A DNA stretch of 64,000 nucleotides from Candidatus Pantoea soli (lineage in GTDB: Bacteria > Pseudomonadota > Gammaproteobacteria > Enterobacterales > Enterobacteriaceae), in the NCBI RefSeq assembly GCF_007833795.1, contig NZ_CP032702.1, forward strand, positions 2,976,001 to 3,040,000, written 5' to 3'. Both the position numbers and the translations under genes were made by a program. The notes under the pieces are model-generated. The model made no database searches. It was given only the letters and a program-made list of their open reading frames with translations, and was not told where the DNA came from. Position 1 is the first letter of the stretch. The number at the start of each line of letters is the position of its first letter. This document shows positions 52,434 through 61,809 of this stretch, piece by piece.

Positions 52434-52578
52434 TTGTTAGCCCTGTTGTTGAGTTTCCCGCAGGAAAGTACAAAAACTGCCAGATTTAATCCGACACTCC
52501 CGCTAACAAGGGTAAACAAAAATGGGACAGAGCGCCAAAAAAGCGCTGAATGGATTCACTTTTCCAGACCGGACGCAT

Positions 52579-52605
52579 AAAAAAAGGCCCTTTCGGGCCT
52601 TTTTT
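52579..52605 (-). terminator. Intrinsic terminator after fbaA
   Basis: AAAAAAAGGCCC-TTTC-GGGCCTTTTTT: a compact GC stem flanked by A and T runs, 17 bases after the fbaA stop. It could work in both directions; the minus direction serves fbaA. Confidence 0.88.
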
Positions 52606-52621
52606 GTACCGCAGGCAAAAA

Positions 52622-53701
52622 TTACAGTACGTCGACAGCGTTCAGCTCTTTGAAAGCCTGCTCTAAACGCACAACCATGGAAGATTGTGCAGAGCGCAGC
52701 CAGACGCGTGGATCGTAGTATTTCTTGTTCGGGCTGTCCGGGCCGTTCGGGTTGCCCAGCTGCCCCTGCAGGAAGGCTTCGTTGGTTTTGTAGTACTGCA
52801 GGATGCCGTCCCAGGTTGCCCACTGGGTATCGGTATCGATGTTCATTTTGATCACGCCATAGCTGATCGACTCTTCAATTTCTGCCGCAGAAGAACCAGA
52901 GCCGCCGTGGAACACGAAGTCCAGCGCGTTGTGCGGCAGGCCGTGTTTTTCACAAACGTATTTCTGTGAATCGCGCAGGATGGTTGGGGTCAGCTTCACG
53001 TTGCCTGGCTTGTACACGCCGTGCACGTTACCAAAGGATGCAGCAATGGTGAAACGCGGGCTGATTTTGCTCAGCTCGGTGTAAGCGTAATCCACATCTT
53101 CTGGCTGGCTGTACAGTGCAGAGGCGTCAACGTGGCTGTTGTCCACGCCATCTTCTTCGCCACCGGTCACACCCAGTTCGATCTCCAGCGTCATGCCCAT
53201 TTTGTCCATGCGCGCCAGATACTTGCTGCAGATTTCGATGTTTTCTTCCAGAGACTCTTCAGACAGGTCAATCATGTGTGAAGAGAACAGAGGCTTACCG
53301 GTTTTTTTGAAGTGCTCTTCGCCGGCATCCAGCAGGCCGTCGATCCACGGCAGCAGTTTTTTCGCGCAGTGGTCAGTGTGCAGGATCACCGGCACGCCAT
53401 ACTGTTCGGCCATCAGATGCACATGGTGCGCACCGGAAATGGCACCAAAAATGGCGGCGCCCTGAGGTTTGTCAGTTTTGAAGCCTTTACCGGCGATGAA
53501 GGCGGCACCGCCATTGGAGAACTGAACGATGACCGGCGCTTTAACTTTGGCCGCAGCTTCGAGTACCGCGTTGATGGAATCCGTGCCGACGCAGTTAACT
53601 GCAGGCAGAGCGAATTTGTTTTCTTTCGCTACTTTGAAGATCTTCTGAACGTCATCACCAGTGACAACGCCGGGTTTTACGAAATCAAAAATTTTAGACA
53701 T
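52622..53701 (-). CDS. fbaA: FbaA, class II fructose-bisphosphate aldolase
   Basis: 359 residues, the E. coli length. Zinc-dependent cleavage of fructose-1,6-bisphosphate. Zinc ligands in HTDHCAKKLLPW (about 108-119), plus HGGSGS (about 265), which binds substrate phosphate and metal, and IEIGVTGGEEDG-type sequence in the middle. Third gene of the epd-pgk-fbaA cluster, 102 bases after pgk. Confidence 0.97.
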   Translation of the reverse strand: MSKIFDFVKPGVVTGDDVQKIFKVAKENKFALPAVNCVGTDSINAVLEAAAKVKAPVIVQFSNGGAAFIAGKGFKTDKPQGAAIFGAISGAHHVHLMAEQYGVPVILHTDHCAKKLLPWIDGLLDAGEEHFKKTGKPLFSSHMIDLSEESLEENIEICSKYLARMDKMGMTLEIELGVTGGEEDGVDNSHVDASALYSQPEDVDYAYTELSKISPRFTIAASFGNVHGVYKPGNVKLTPTILRDSQKYVCEKHGLPHNALDFVFHGGSGSSAAEIEESISYGVIKMNIDTDTQWATWDGILQYYKTNEAFLQGQLGNPNGPDSPNKKYYDPRVWLRSAQSSMVVRLEQAFKELNAVDVL

Positions 53702-53803
53702 GGTTGTGTCCTGTTTCGTTACCGTTCATCCCGCAGAGGGACGTCGATTTTTTGCCCGGAATGGGCAAGCCTTCAGACGGCGCAGCCGCGCCGCCCCCAA
53801 AAG

Positions 53804-54967
53804 TTACTGCTTCGCACGCTCTTCAAGCATGGCAACCGCAGGCAGTTTTTTGCCTTCCACGAACTCCAGGAAAGCGCCGCCGCCGGTAGAGATATAGGAG
53901 ATCTTGTCTTCGATACCGAACAGGTCGATTGCCGCCAGGGTGTCACCGCCGCCGGCCACAGAGAAGGCATCACTGTCCGCGATCGCGTTAGCGATAATCT
54001 CGGTGCCTTTGCGGAAGTTAGGGAACTCAAACACGCCCACCGGACCGTTCCACAGGATGGTTTTCGCTTCTTTCAGCAGCTTCGCCATCGCCTGTGCGGT
54101 TTCATCACCGAAGTCCATAATTTCTTCGTTATCTGCCACTTCGGAAACCTTTTTCACGGTTGCCGGTGCAGTTTCAGAGAATTCCGTGCCGACGCGGGAG
54201 TCAACCGGAACCGGGATACCGTACTGATCGCGCAGGCCTTTGGCCGCTTCCACGAAGTCTGGTTCGTACAGGGATTTACCGACGTTGTTGTCGATCGCCA
54301 CGAAGGTGTTAGCGATACCGCCGCCAACAATCACGGTGTCCGCGATTTTTACCAGCGACTGCAGCACATCAAATTTGGTCGAGACTTTGGAACCGCCCAC
54401 TACCGCGACCAGCGGACGCTGTGGGTTGCTCATCACTTTACCCAGTGCTTCCAGCTCAGCGGACAGCAGCGGACCGGCACAGGCGATAGGTGCGTGCTTA
54501 CCCACGCCGTGGGTAGAGGCCTGCGCGCGGTGCGCAGTACCAAACGCATCCATGACAAAGACGTCGCACAGTGCGGCATATTTCTTCGCCAGGGTTTCGT
54601 CGTCTTTTTTCTCGCCTTTGTTGAAGCGGACGTTTTCCAGCACCACCAGCTCACCGGCACCGACTTCCACGCCATCCAGGTACTCTTTCGCCAGCGTCAC
54701 CTGGGTGCCGTTCAGCTTATCTTTCAGGTAGTTAACAACTGGCAGCAGGGAGAACTCTTCGTTGTATTCACCTTCAGTCGGACGACCAAGGTGTGAGGTA
54801 ACCATCACTTTCGCGCCCTGTTTCAACGCCGCTTCGATGGTAGGCAGAGAAGCACGAATACGTGCGTCTGACGTCACTTTCCCTTCTTTCACTGGTACGT
54901 TGAGATCGGCGCGGATCAGAACGCGTTTACCAGCAAGATCCAGATCGGTCATCTTAATTACAGACAT
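53804..54967 (-). CDS. pgk: Pgk, phosphoglycerate kinase
   Basis: 387 residues, the E. coli length. Transfers phosphate from 1,3-bisphosphoglycerate to ADP. N-terminal RADLNVPVK (substrate Asp and Asn), the HLGRPTEG basic patch, a hinge and the C-terminal nucleotide domain with [12 protein letters not shown] and [14 protein letters not shown]. Between epd (51 bases) and fbaA. Confidence 0.97.
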   Translation of the reverse strand: MSVIKMTDLDLAGKRVLIRADLNVPVKEGKVTSDARIRASLPTIEAALKQGAKVMVTSHLGRPTEGEYNEEFSLLPVVNYLKDKLNGTQVTLAKEYLDGVEVGAGELVVLENVRFNKGEKKDDETLAKKYAALCDVFVMDAFGTAHRAQASTHGVGKHAPIACAGPLLSAELEALGKVMSNPQRPLVAVVGGSKVSTKFDVLQSLVKIADTVIVGGGIANTFVAIDNNVGKSLYEPDFVEAAKGLRDQYGIPVPVDSRVGTEFSETAPATVKKVSEVADNEEIMDFGDETAQAMAKLLKEAKTILWNGPVGVFEFPNFRKGTEIIANAIADSDAFSVAGGGDTLAAIDLFGIEDKISYISTGGGAFLEFVEGKKLPAVAMLEERAKQ

Positions 54968-55018
54968 GGTGAACCCTCTCGTTGATTCTCATAAGTTTTG
55001 CCAGACGCAATCCGCGTC

Positions 55019-56038
55019 TTACCTGAAACCGCTTGCGGCCATTGCTAACGTGGTGTCGATCATGCGGTTAGCAAAGCCCCATTCGTTGTCACACCAGACC
55101 AGGGTTTTGATCAGGTGATGACCGCTGACCCGCGTCTGCGTGCCGTCCACTATGGCACTGTGCGGATCGTGGTTAAAATCTACTGAGACTAACGGTAATT
55201 CCGTATAGTCAACTATACCACGAAATGCCCCCTCTGACGCGTTTTGCAGCAGCGCGTTGACCTCGCACGCCCTGACGGCTTCACGTACTGAGACGCTTAA
55301 ATCAATCGCTGTCACGTTGATAGTCGGCACGCGTACTGCAATCGCTTCAAAGCGATCGTTAAATTTCGGAAAAATACGGGTGATGCCTGCCGCCAGCCGC
55401 GTATCCACCGGAATAATGGACTGACTGGCTGCCCGCGTGCGGCGCAGGTCGCTGTGATAGGCATCAATCACCTGCTGATCGTGCATCGCGGAGTGAATCG
55501 TCGTAACCGTACCGGATTCAATGCCAAAGGCGTCATCCAGCAGTTTGATCACCGGGATAATGCAGTTGGTGGTGCAGGAGGCGTTAGAAACAATGCGATC
55601 GCTTTGCTGCAGCGCCTGTTCATTGACGCCAAACACCACGGTGGCGTCGAGATCGTTGCCGCCCGGATGCGAGAACAGCACCTTCTTTGCGCCAGCCAGC
55701 AGATGCGCTTCGCCGTCCGCCCGGCTGCCGTAGACGCCAGTGCAATCCAGCACGATATCCACATTCAGCTCCCGCCACGGTAGAGCCGCAATCTCTGCCA
55801 GATGCAGAATGCGAATGGTGTCATCGCCAACCAGCAGCTGGTCCCGTTCCTGCCGCACATCAAAGGCGAACCGGCCGTGGCTGGTATCGTATTTCAGCAG
55901 ATGCGCCATGCCGGCGGCCTCTGCCAGTTCGTTGATGGCCACAACGGTGATTTCCGCGCGGCGACCGGTTTCATACAGTGCCCGCAATACATTGCGGCCG
56001 ATACGGCCAAACCCATTGATGGCAATACGAATGGTCAT
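55019..56038 (-). CDS. epd: Epd (GapB), erythrose-4-phosphate dehydrogenase
   Basis: 339 residues, the E. coli length. Oxidises erythrose-4-phosphate to 4-phosphoerythronate for pyridoxal phosphate synthesis. GAPDH fold: [15 protein letters not shown] (NAD), the catalytic Cys in SNASCTTNC (about 155), and His in the following domain. The start at 56038 gives MTIRIAING with AGGAAG upstream; an ATG 6 codons earlier is less likely. First gene of epd-pgk-fbaA. Two Cra-like sites lie upstream. Confidence 0.96.
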   Translation of the reverse strand: MTIRIAINGFGRIGRNVLRALYETGRRAEITVVAINELAEAAGMAHLLKYDTSHGRFAFDVRQERDQLLVGDDTIRILHLAEIAALPWRELNVDIVLDCTGVYGSRADGEAHLLAGAKKVLFSHPGGNDLDATVVFGVNEQALQQSDRIVSNASCTTNCIIPVIKLLDDAFGIESGTVTTIHSAMHDQQVIDAYHSDLRRTRAASQSIIPVDTRLAAGITRIFPKFNDRFEAIAVRVPTINVTAIDLSVSVREAVRACEVNALLQNASEGAFRGIVDYTELPLVSVDFNHDPHSAIVDGTQTRVSGHHLIKTLVWCDNEWGFANRMIDTTLAMAASGFR

Positions 56039-56156
56039 CTTACTTCCTGCTACCACACCTGAAAAAACGTGCCAGATACCTTGAGCGTTTCACGCGGGTT
56101 TGTACAGGAAATTCTGGCGGCTCCGGCGCGATCGCGTCAGGCGGCTCACCGGCAAC

Positions 56157-56168
56157 TGAAACGGTTCA
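56157..56168. promoter_or_regulatory. Candidate Cra (FruR) site A upstream of epd
   Basis: TGAAACGGTTCA fits the near-palindromic Cra consensus TGAAWCGWTTCA except for one central base. It lies 119 bases upstream of the epd start. Cra represses glycolytic genes, including epd-pgk, in E. coli. Confidence 0.6.
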
Positions 56169-56279
56169 GCTACAATAAAGCATGTGAGGAATAACAGGAA
56201 TGATTGCGATCAACTGCGCTGCTGATTATTGGATCTGCGTCACAATTTTTCTGGAGGACATTATTACTGCAGGAATAAT

Positions 56280-56291
56280 TGAACCGTTTCA
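56280..56291. promoter_or_regulatory. Candidate Cra (FruR) site B upstream of epd
   Basis: TGAACCGTTTCA is the exact reverse complement of site A; the identity extends one further base (13 bases in all). It lies 242 bases upstream of epd, 123 bases from site A. Confidence 0.58.
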
Positions 56292-56397
56292 GGTGAAGGG
56301 ATAAAAAGGCTGATATCGTGCAGAGCGGTCAAATCCGCCGGCAGGGCTTTCGCGGTCGCGGCGTACATTATCGCCCCGGTTTAACGCGCAACGTTCA

Positions 56398-56431
56398 CCT
56401 TAAAACGCGCCGCTGCAGAACGCAGCGGCGC
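56398..56431 (-). terminator. Intrinsic terminator after tktA
   Basis: Minus strand GCGCCGCTGC-GTTCT-GCAGCGGCGC, a perfect 10-bp stem followed by GTTTTAAGG, 17 bases past the tktA stop. Confidence 0.78.
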
Positions 56432-56447
56432 AGAGGATCACGCGAAA

Positions 56448-58439
56448 TTACAGGATGGATTTCGCGGTGTTAACAACGTTCTCAACCGTAAAGCCGAACT
56501 CTTTGAACAGCAGCTCTGCCGGGGCAGACTCACCAAATGTGGTCATGCCGACAATCGCACCGTGCAGGCCGGTGTACTTGAACCAGTAATCGGCGATGCC
56601 CGCTTCGATAGCCACGCGCGCGGCGACCGCTTTCGGCAGCACGGATTCGCGGTATGCCGCGTCCTGCTTGTCAAAGGCATCGGTAGACGGCATGGAAACC
56701 ACGCGGACTTTGCGACCTTCAGCGGTCAGCTGCGCGTAAGCCGCTACCGCCAGTTCCACTTCGGAACCGGTGGCGATCAGGATCAGCTCTGGCGTGCCTT
56801 CACAGTCTTTCAGCACGTAACCGCCGCGCGCCACGTTTGCCAGCTGCGCCGGAGTACGCTCCTGCTGCGCCAGGTTCTGGCGGGAGAAGATCAGTGCGGA
56901 AGGCCCATCCACGCGCTCAATCGCGTACTTCCAGGCCACAGCGGATTCAACCTGGTCACAGGGACGCCACAGGCTCATGTTCGGCGTGGTACGCAGGCTG
57001 GCCATCTGCTCAACCGGCTGGTGGGTCGGGCCATCTTCGCCCAGACCGATTGAGTCATGGGTGTAGACCATAATCTGACGGATTTTCATCAGCGCGGCCA
57101 TGCGGGCAGCGTTACGGGCGTATTCCACGAACATCAGGAAGGTGGCGGTGTACGGCAGGAAACCGCCGTGCAGCGCGATACCGTTCGCGATAGCGGTCAT
57201 GCCAAATTCACGCACGCCGTAGTGGATATAGTTACCGGCTGCATCTTCGTTGATCGGTTTTGAGCCAGACCACATGGTGAGGTTGCTCGGTGCCAGGTCA
57301 GCAGAGCCGCCCAGATATTCCGGCAGCAGTTTACCGAACGCTTCGATGGCATTCTGCGAGGCTTTACGGCTGGCAATTTTCGCCGGGTTCGCCTGCAACT
57401 GCTCAATGAACTTCTGCGATTCGCTTTCCCAGTTAGCCGGCAGCGCATTGCGGGTACGGCGGGTGAACTCGTCAGCCAGCTCCGGGAAGGCGCTGGCGTA
57501 AGCGGCAAACTTCTCGTTCCAGGCGCGCTCTTTGGCCTGACCGGCCTCTTTCGCATCCCACTGCGCGTAGATCTCAGACGGGATCTCAAATGGCGCGTGG
57601 TTCCAGCCCAGCTGCTTACGGGTCAGGGCGATTTCGTCGTCGCCCAGCGGCGCGCCGTGGGAGTCGTGCGTGCCGGCTTTGTTTGGTGAACCAAAACCGA
57701 TAACGGTTTTGCACATCAGCAGCGAAGGCTTATCGGTCACCGCTTTGGCTTCTTCCACCGCTTTTTTGATGGCGTCTGCGTCGTGGCCATCCACGCCGCG
57801 CACCACGTGCCAGCCGTAGGCTTCAAAACGGGCAGCGGTGTCGTCGGTGAACCAGCCGTCGATATGGCCATCAATTGAGATGCCGTTGTCGTCGTAGAAC
57901 GCCACCAGCTTGCCCAGTTTCAGGGTACCGGCGATAGAGCACACCTCATGCGAGATGCCTTCCATCATGCAGCCGTCGCCCATGAACACATAGGTATGGT
58001 GGTCAACGATATCGTGGCCCGGACGGTTAAACTGCGCCGCCAGCGTGCGCTCGGCAATGGCGAAGCCAACCGCGTTAGCGATGCCCTGCCCCAGCGGGCC
58101 GGTGGTGGTTTCCACGCCGGCGGTGTAGCCGTATTCCGGGTGGCCTGGAGTTTTTGAATGCAGCTGACGGAAGTTCTGCAGCTCGCTCATCGGCAGATCG
58201 TAACCGGTGAGGTGCAGCAGGCTGTAAATCAGCATGGAGCCGTGACCGTTCGACAGCACAAAGCGGTCGCGGTCTGCCCACAGCGGGTTAGTCGGATTGT
58301 GGTTGAGGAAATCACGCCACAGCACTTCGGCGATGTCCGCCATGCCCATCGGGGCACCCGGATGTCCCGATTTCGCTTTCTGTACTGCATCCATACTTAA
58401 CGCGCGAACGGCGTTGGCAAGCTCTTTACGAGAGGGCAT
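56448..58439 (-). CDS. tktA: TktA, transketolase
   Basis: 663 residues, the E. coli TktA length. Thiamine-diphosphate enzyme of the non-oxidative pentose phosphate pathway. ThDP-binding GDGCMMEG (about 154) through to the NGIS region, the pyrimidine domain with [17 protein letters not shown] (about 470), and the C-terminal domain. Upstream of epd as in E. coli; together with rpiA it handles pentose phosphates and makes erythrose-4-phosphate, the Epd substrate. Divergent from loiP. Confidence 0.97.
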   Translation of the reverse strand: MPSRKELANAVRALSMDAVQKAKSGHPGAPMGMADIAEVLWRDFLNHNPTNPLWADRDRFVLSNGHGSMLIYSLLHLTGYDLPMSELQNFRQLHSKTPGHPEYGYTAGVETTTGPLGQGIANAVGFAIAERTLAAQFNRPGHDIVDHHTYVFMGDGCMMEGISHEVCSIAGTLKLGKLVAFYDDNGISIDGHIDGWFTDDTAARFEAYGWHVVRGVDGHDADAIKKAVEEAKAVTDKPSLLMCKTVIGFGSPNKAGTHDSHGAPLGDDEIALTRKQLGWNHAPFEIPSEIYAQWDAKEAGQAKERAWNEKFAAYASAFPELADEFTRRTRNALPANWESESQKFIEQLQANPAKIASRKASQNAIEAFGKLLPEYLGGSADLAPSNLTMWSGSKPINEDAAGNYIHYGVREFGMTAIANGIALHGGFLPYTATFLMFVEYARNAARMAALMKIRQIMVYTHDSIGLGEDGPTHQPVEQMASLRTTPNMSLWRPCDQVESAVAWKYAIERVDGPSALIFSRQNLAQQERTPAQLANVARGGYVLKDCEGTPELILIATGSEVELAVAAYAQLTAEGRKVRVVSMPSTDAFDKQDAAYRESVLPKAVAARVAIEAGIADYWFKYTGLHGAIVGMTTFGESAPAELLFKEFGFTVENVVNTAKSIL

Positions 58440-58712
58440 CTTCTACTCCAGGTCGGATTAATGCTCCGCCACGCTTAACTTATTGTAATTAATCAGTTAT
58501 AAGGCGAAGCGAGAAAAAAGTCGCACATCAATGTACATGAAAATAAGGGCAAAAGTACATGTGTCAGGGTGCTAAATCTGCGGGCAGAAGGTTGCAATTC
58601 CGCGCATGTCTGCTAGCCAGAATCGCTGTGGCACGCTATAACCAAAGCGTTTAAACACCTGCAACCGTTTTCGGGTGTTTGTTTAACGACTTGTTACGTA
58701 AAGGATGCTGAT

Positions 58713-59471
58713 ATGAAAGTACGCGCCACGATTCTGGCTCTGGGGATGGCTTCGCTGCTGAGCGGCTGCGAAGGGATGAATAACAGCGGTTTACTGCAGT
58801 CCGGCGCGCAGGCGTTTCAGGCTTATACGCTGAGCGATGCGCAGGTGAAGCAGTTGAGCGATCAATCCTGTGCGCAGATGGATAAGGATAATCAGGTGGC
58901 ACCCGCCAGCAGCAGCTACCAGCAGCGGCTGAACAAAATCGCCGCCGCGCTGGGCGATAACATCAACGGTGTCCCGGCGAACTATAAAGTCTATATGACC
59001 AAAGATGTGAACGCGTGGGCCATGGCAAACGGCTGTATCCGCGTTTACAGCGGCCTGATGGACATGATGTCGGATAACGAAGTAGAAGGCGTGCTGGGCC
59101 ATGAAATGGGCCACGTGGCGCTGGGCCATACGCGTAAAGCGATGCAGGTCGCGTTTGCGACCACCGCAGCGCGTAATGCGGCCGCTTCCGTTGGCGGCGT
59201 GATTGGTTCACTGTCGCAGTCGCAGCTGGGCGAGATGGGCGAAAAACTGGTTAATGCCCAGTTCTCTCAGACACAGGAGTCACAGGCGGATGACTACTCG
59301 TACGATCTGCTGAAAAAACGTGGCATCGATCCCACCGGTTTAGCCACCAGTTTTGAAAAGCTGGCGAAGCTGGATCAGGGACATCAGAGCTCCATGTTTG
59401 ATTCGCACCCGGATTCTGCGGCCCGTGCGCAGCATATTCGTGAGCGTATTGCCGCTGACGCGAAAAAATAA
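58713..59471 (+). CDS. loiP: LoiP (YggG), M48 metalloprotease lipoprotein
   Basis: 252 residues, the E. coli length. Lipobox LSGC with C19; M48 zinc motif H130-E-M-G-H134 (LGHEMGHVALGH) and the third ligand Glu in TQESQADDYSYDLL. Outer-membrane protease that in E. coli is induced at low osmolarity and cleaves between Phe residues, working with BepA. Divergent from tktA across 273 bases, convergent with speB. Confidence 0.94.
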   Translation: MKVRATILALGMASLLSGCEGMNNSGLLQSGAQAFQAYTLSDAQVKQLSDQSCAQMDKDNQVAPASSSYQQRLNKIAAALGDNINGVPANYKVYMTKDVNAWAMANGCIRVYSGLMDMMSDNEVEGVLGHEMGHVALGHTRKAMQVAFATTAARNAAASVGGVIGSLSQSQLGEMGEKLVNAQFSQTQESQADDYSYDLLKKRGIDPTGLATSFEKLAKLDQGHQSSMFDSHPDSAARAQHIRERIAADAKK

Positions 59472-59497
59472 CAGCGCGGGGGCCATGGTGCCCCCGC
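59468..59497 (-). terminator. Probable terminator of speB
   Basis: 8-bp stem GCGGGGGC-ACCATG-GCCCCCGC on the minus strand, followed by GCTGTTATTTTTT, 9 bases beyond the speB stop. It could also stop loiP transcription weakly. Confidence 0.6.
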
Positions 59498-59505
59498 CCT
59501 GCCCG

Positions 59506-60426
59506 TCAGCCTTTGTTCGCAGCCTGCACGTGCAGCATATCCAGCGCCAGCGTCGCCGCAGCCAGTGACGTCAGATCGGCGTGATCGTAACCTGGCGCCA
59601 CTTCTACCAGATCCATCCCGACAATGTTCATGCCCTGCAGCCCGCGAATCAGCTTGGTGGCTTTATCGCTGGTCAGGCCGCCAATAACCGGCGTGCCGGT
59701 GCCTGGCGCATGCGCCGGATCGAGGCAGTCGATATCAAAGGTCAGGTAAACCGGCAGATCGCCCACCGTGCGCTTCACTTCAGCCAGAATGTCATCAACG
59801 CTGCGATCGTTCACCTGCGCCGCATCCAGCACCTTAAAGCCCAGACTCTTATCAAACTCGGTGCGAATCCCGATCTGCACCGAGTGCTGCGGATCGATCA
59901 GCCCCTCTTGCGGCGCGGTAAAGAACATGGTGCCGTGATCAAACGTTGGGCCGTTGGAGTAGGTATCGGTATGCGCATCAAAATGCACCAGCGCCATTTT
60001 GCCAAAGTGTTTCGCGTGCGCGCGCAGCAGCGGCAGGGTGACATAGTGATCGCCGCCAAACGTCAGCATGCGCTTGCCGTTAGCCAGCAGTTTCTCTGCG
60101 TGTGCCTGCAGCTTGTCTGAGAGATCCTGGGAGTCGCCAAAGGCGTACACCAGATCGCCGCAGTCCACGACCTTCAGGCGCTGACGCAGATCAAAATCCC
60201 ACGGCCAGCGGCAGCCTTCCCACGCCAGATTGGTGGAGATCTGACGGATAGCCCCCGGCCCCAGACGACTGCCCGGACGACCGGAGGTGGCGGCATCGAA
60301 CGGCACGCCGGTGATGACCCATTCGGCGTCGCTGTCATACGGCTGGAAGTTAAGCGGGAAGCGCATAAAACCAAATGCATTTGAGACCAGAGAGTTGTCG
60401 TACTGGTTACCCAGAGTGTTGTACAT
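59506..60426 (-). CDS. speB: SpeB, agmatinase
   Basis: 306 residues, the E. coli length. Hydrolyses agmatine to putrescine and urea. Ureohydrolase manganese motifs: [11 protein letters not shown] (about 125), HFDAHTDTY (about 150) and [15 protein letters not shown] (about 228). In E. coli speA (arginine decarboxylase), which makes agmatine, is immediately upstream; it is not there in this window, where a type I secretion operon occupies that side. Confidence 0.96.
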   Translation of the reverse strand: MYNTLGNQYDNSLVSNAFGFMRFPLNFQPYDSDAEWVITGVPFDAATSGRPGSRLGPGAIRQISTNLAWEGCRWPWDFDLRQRLKVVDCGDLVYAFGDSQDLSDKLQAHAEKLLANGKRMLTFGGDHYVTLPLLRAHAKHFGKMALVHFDAHTDTYSNGPTFDHGTMFFTAPQEGLIDPQHSVQIGIRTEFDKSLGFKVLDAAQVNDRSVDDILAEVKRTVGDLPVYLTFDIDCLDPAHAPGTGTPVIGGLTSDKATKLIRGLQGMNIVGMDLVEVAPGYDHADLTSLAAATLALDMLHVQAANKG

Positions 60427-60486
60427 AACGTGTCCTCTTGAAGTGCTCAGGTTGAGGCTGCCAACCCGGAATATTCAGGTATAGAT

Positions 60487-60531
60487 GAAAAAAATCCCCT
60501 CCGCGTCGTTAGGCCCGACGAGGAAGGGATG
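60487..60531 (-). terminator. Terminator of the type I secretion operon
   Basis: Minus strand stem TCCC-TCC-CGTCG paired with CGACG-GGA-GGGA (small bulges), followed by seven T, about 50 bases after the HlyD-family stop. Confidence 0.75.
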
Positions 60532-60582
60532 AGATAGCGGTGATTATCGCGGAGATTTTTGCGCCCTGCAATCTCCAGACGC

Positions 60583-61809
60583 TTAGCGCTCGCGCATCGC
60601 CTCTTTCGCCTTGTTAAACGGCTTAATCAGATAATCCATAATGGTTTTTTCGCCGGTTTTAATGTCCACCGTAGAGACCATGCCCGGACTGATTGAAAAG
60701 CGCCGGCCCGCCTTGTTCTGTACATAGTCGTTATCGGTGCGGATAAACACCCGGTAGTAGTAGATCTCAGGCTTCACCTCATCCTGAATGGTATCCGGCG
60801 AAATGCTCTCCACCACGCCGTTCAGGCCGCCGTAGATGGCGTAATCATACGCCGAGATCTTCACCACCGCGCGCTGGCCCGGATGGATAAAGGCGATATC
60901 GCGCGGCGACAGACGGGCCTCAATCAGCAGGCGATCGTTCATCGGCACAATGTTCATCAGCTCGCCGTTAGGTGGAATCACCCCGCCCACCGTCGAGACT
61001 TTGATGTTTTTGACCACGCCGCGCATCGGCGAACGGATGGTCAGCCGCGTCACGGTATCTTCGCGGCCTTTAATCACCTGCGCCAGACTGTCGGCCTCGG
61101 CGCTGGCCTTGGCCAGCTCCTCGCGCGCCTGCACATAGTATTGCGAACGCATGTCGGTGAGTTTCAGTTCCAGATCCGATTTATCCCGCTGCAGCCGCAG
61201 CACCTCCACGCTACTGGCCGCACCGGTTTTCGCCAGCCGCTGCGTAATGGCCAGCTCGCGGTTCGCCAGCGCCAGCGAGGCGTTAAACTGCCGCGTGGCG
61301 TCGTTGAGCTGCGCACGTTTGGTTTTATACAGCCGCGTCTCTGAGGCGATGAGATCGGGATAGGCCTTCAGCTCCGCCGGGAACACCAGCGGATCGTCAT
61401 TGACTTCGGCCCGCAGCCGCGCCGCCGCAGCCAGCGCCGCACGGTAGCGGGCCGCGCTCTCGCCCACGCTGGACTGCGAGCGCGTGGCATCCAGCTTTGC
61501 CACGATCTGCCCGGCCTGCACCTGATCGCCCTCATGCACGTAAAGCTCGGTGAGAATGCCGCCCTCCAGCGACTGCAGCACCTGATCGCGCGAGCTGGGG
61601 ATCACTTTGCCGGTGCCGGTCGAGACCTCATCCAGCACGCCAAACCATGCCCACACCAGCGCCACCAGGATCAGCGCGGTACTGATCACAATCAGCCGTA
61701 CCGCGCCGGTGTAGTGGGTCTCCGATTTCAGTTCACCCAGCAGATCGTCTGACGAATCCACCTCGGCGGCCGTCACCAGCCGCAGTTTTGCCGGCAGTTG
61801 TTTCATCAT
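60583..61809 (-). CDS. HlyD-family type I secretion adaptor (membrane fusion protein)
   Basis: 408 residues. N-terminal cytoplasmic segment, one membrane helix (about 37-58), a lipoyl half-motif GGILTELYVHEGDQVQAGQIV, a long alpha-helical hairpin (about 120-260) rich in Ala, Leu, Glu and Arg, and a beta-barrel C-terminus. The GMVSTVDIKTGEKTIMDYLIKPF signature near the end is typical of HlyD/LapC adaptors. Bridges the ABC transporter to a TolC-like channel. Its ATG overlaps the ABC gene's TGA (ATGATGA), so the two are coupled. The outer-membrane partner and substrate are not in the window; large RTX proteins are the usual cargo. Confidence 0.9.
   Translation of the reverse strand: MMKQLPAKLRLVTAAEVDSSDDLLGELKSETHYTGAVRLIVISTALILVALVWAWFGVLDEVSTGTGKVIPSSRDQVLQSLEGGILTELYVHEGDQVQAGQIVAKLDATRSQSSVGESAARYRAALAAAARLRAEVNDDPLVFPAELKAYPDLIASETRLYKTKRAQLNDATRQFNASLALANRELAITQRLAKTGAASSVEVLRLQRDKSDLELKLTDMRSQYYVQAREELAKASAEADSLAQVIKGREDTVTRLTIRSPMRGVVKNIKVSTVGGVIPPNGELMNIVPMNDRLLIEARLSPRDIAFIHPGQRAVVKISAYDYAIYGGLNGVVESISPDTIQDEVKPEIYYYRVFIRTDNDYVQNKAGRRFSISPGMVSTVDIKTGEKTIMDYLIKPFNKAKEAMRER

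Larger units (their letters stand above)
56057..56397. other. epd promoter region
   Basis: About 340 non-coding bases between tktA and epd. It carries two copies of a 12-base Cra-like site in opposite orientation (56157 and 56280) framing a 110-base AT-rich stretch, plus an isolated TCACA half-site near 56240 that might belong to CRP. It must contain the epd promoter. Confidence 0.55.
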
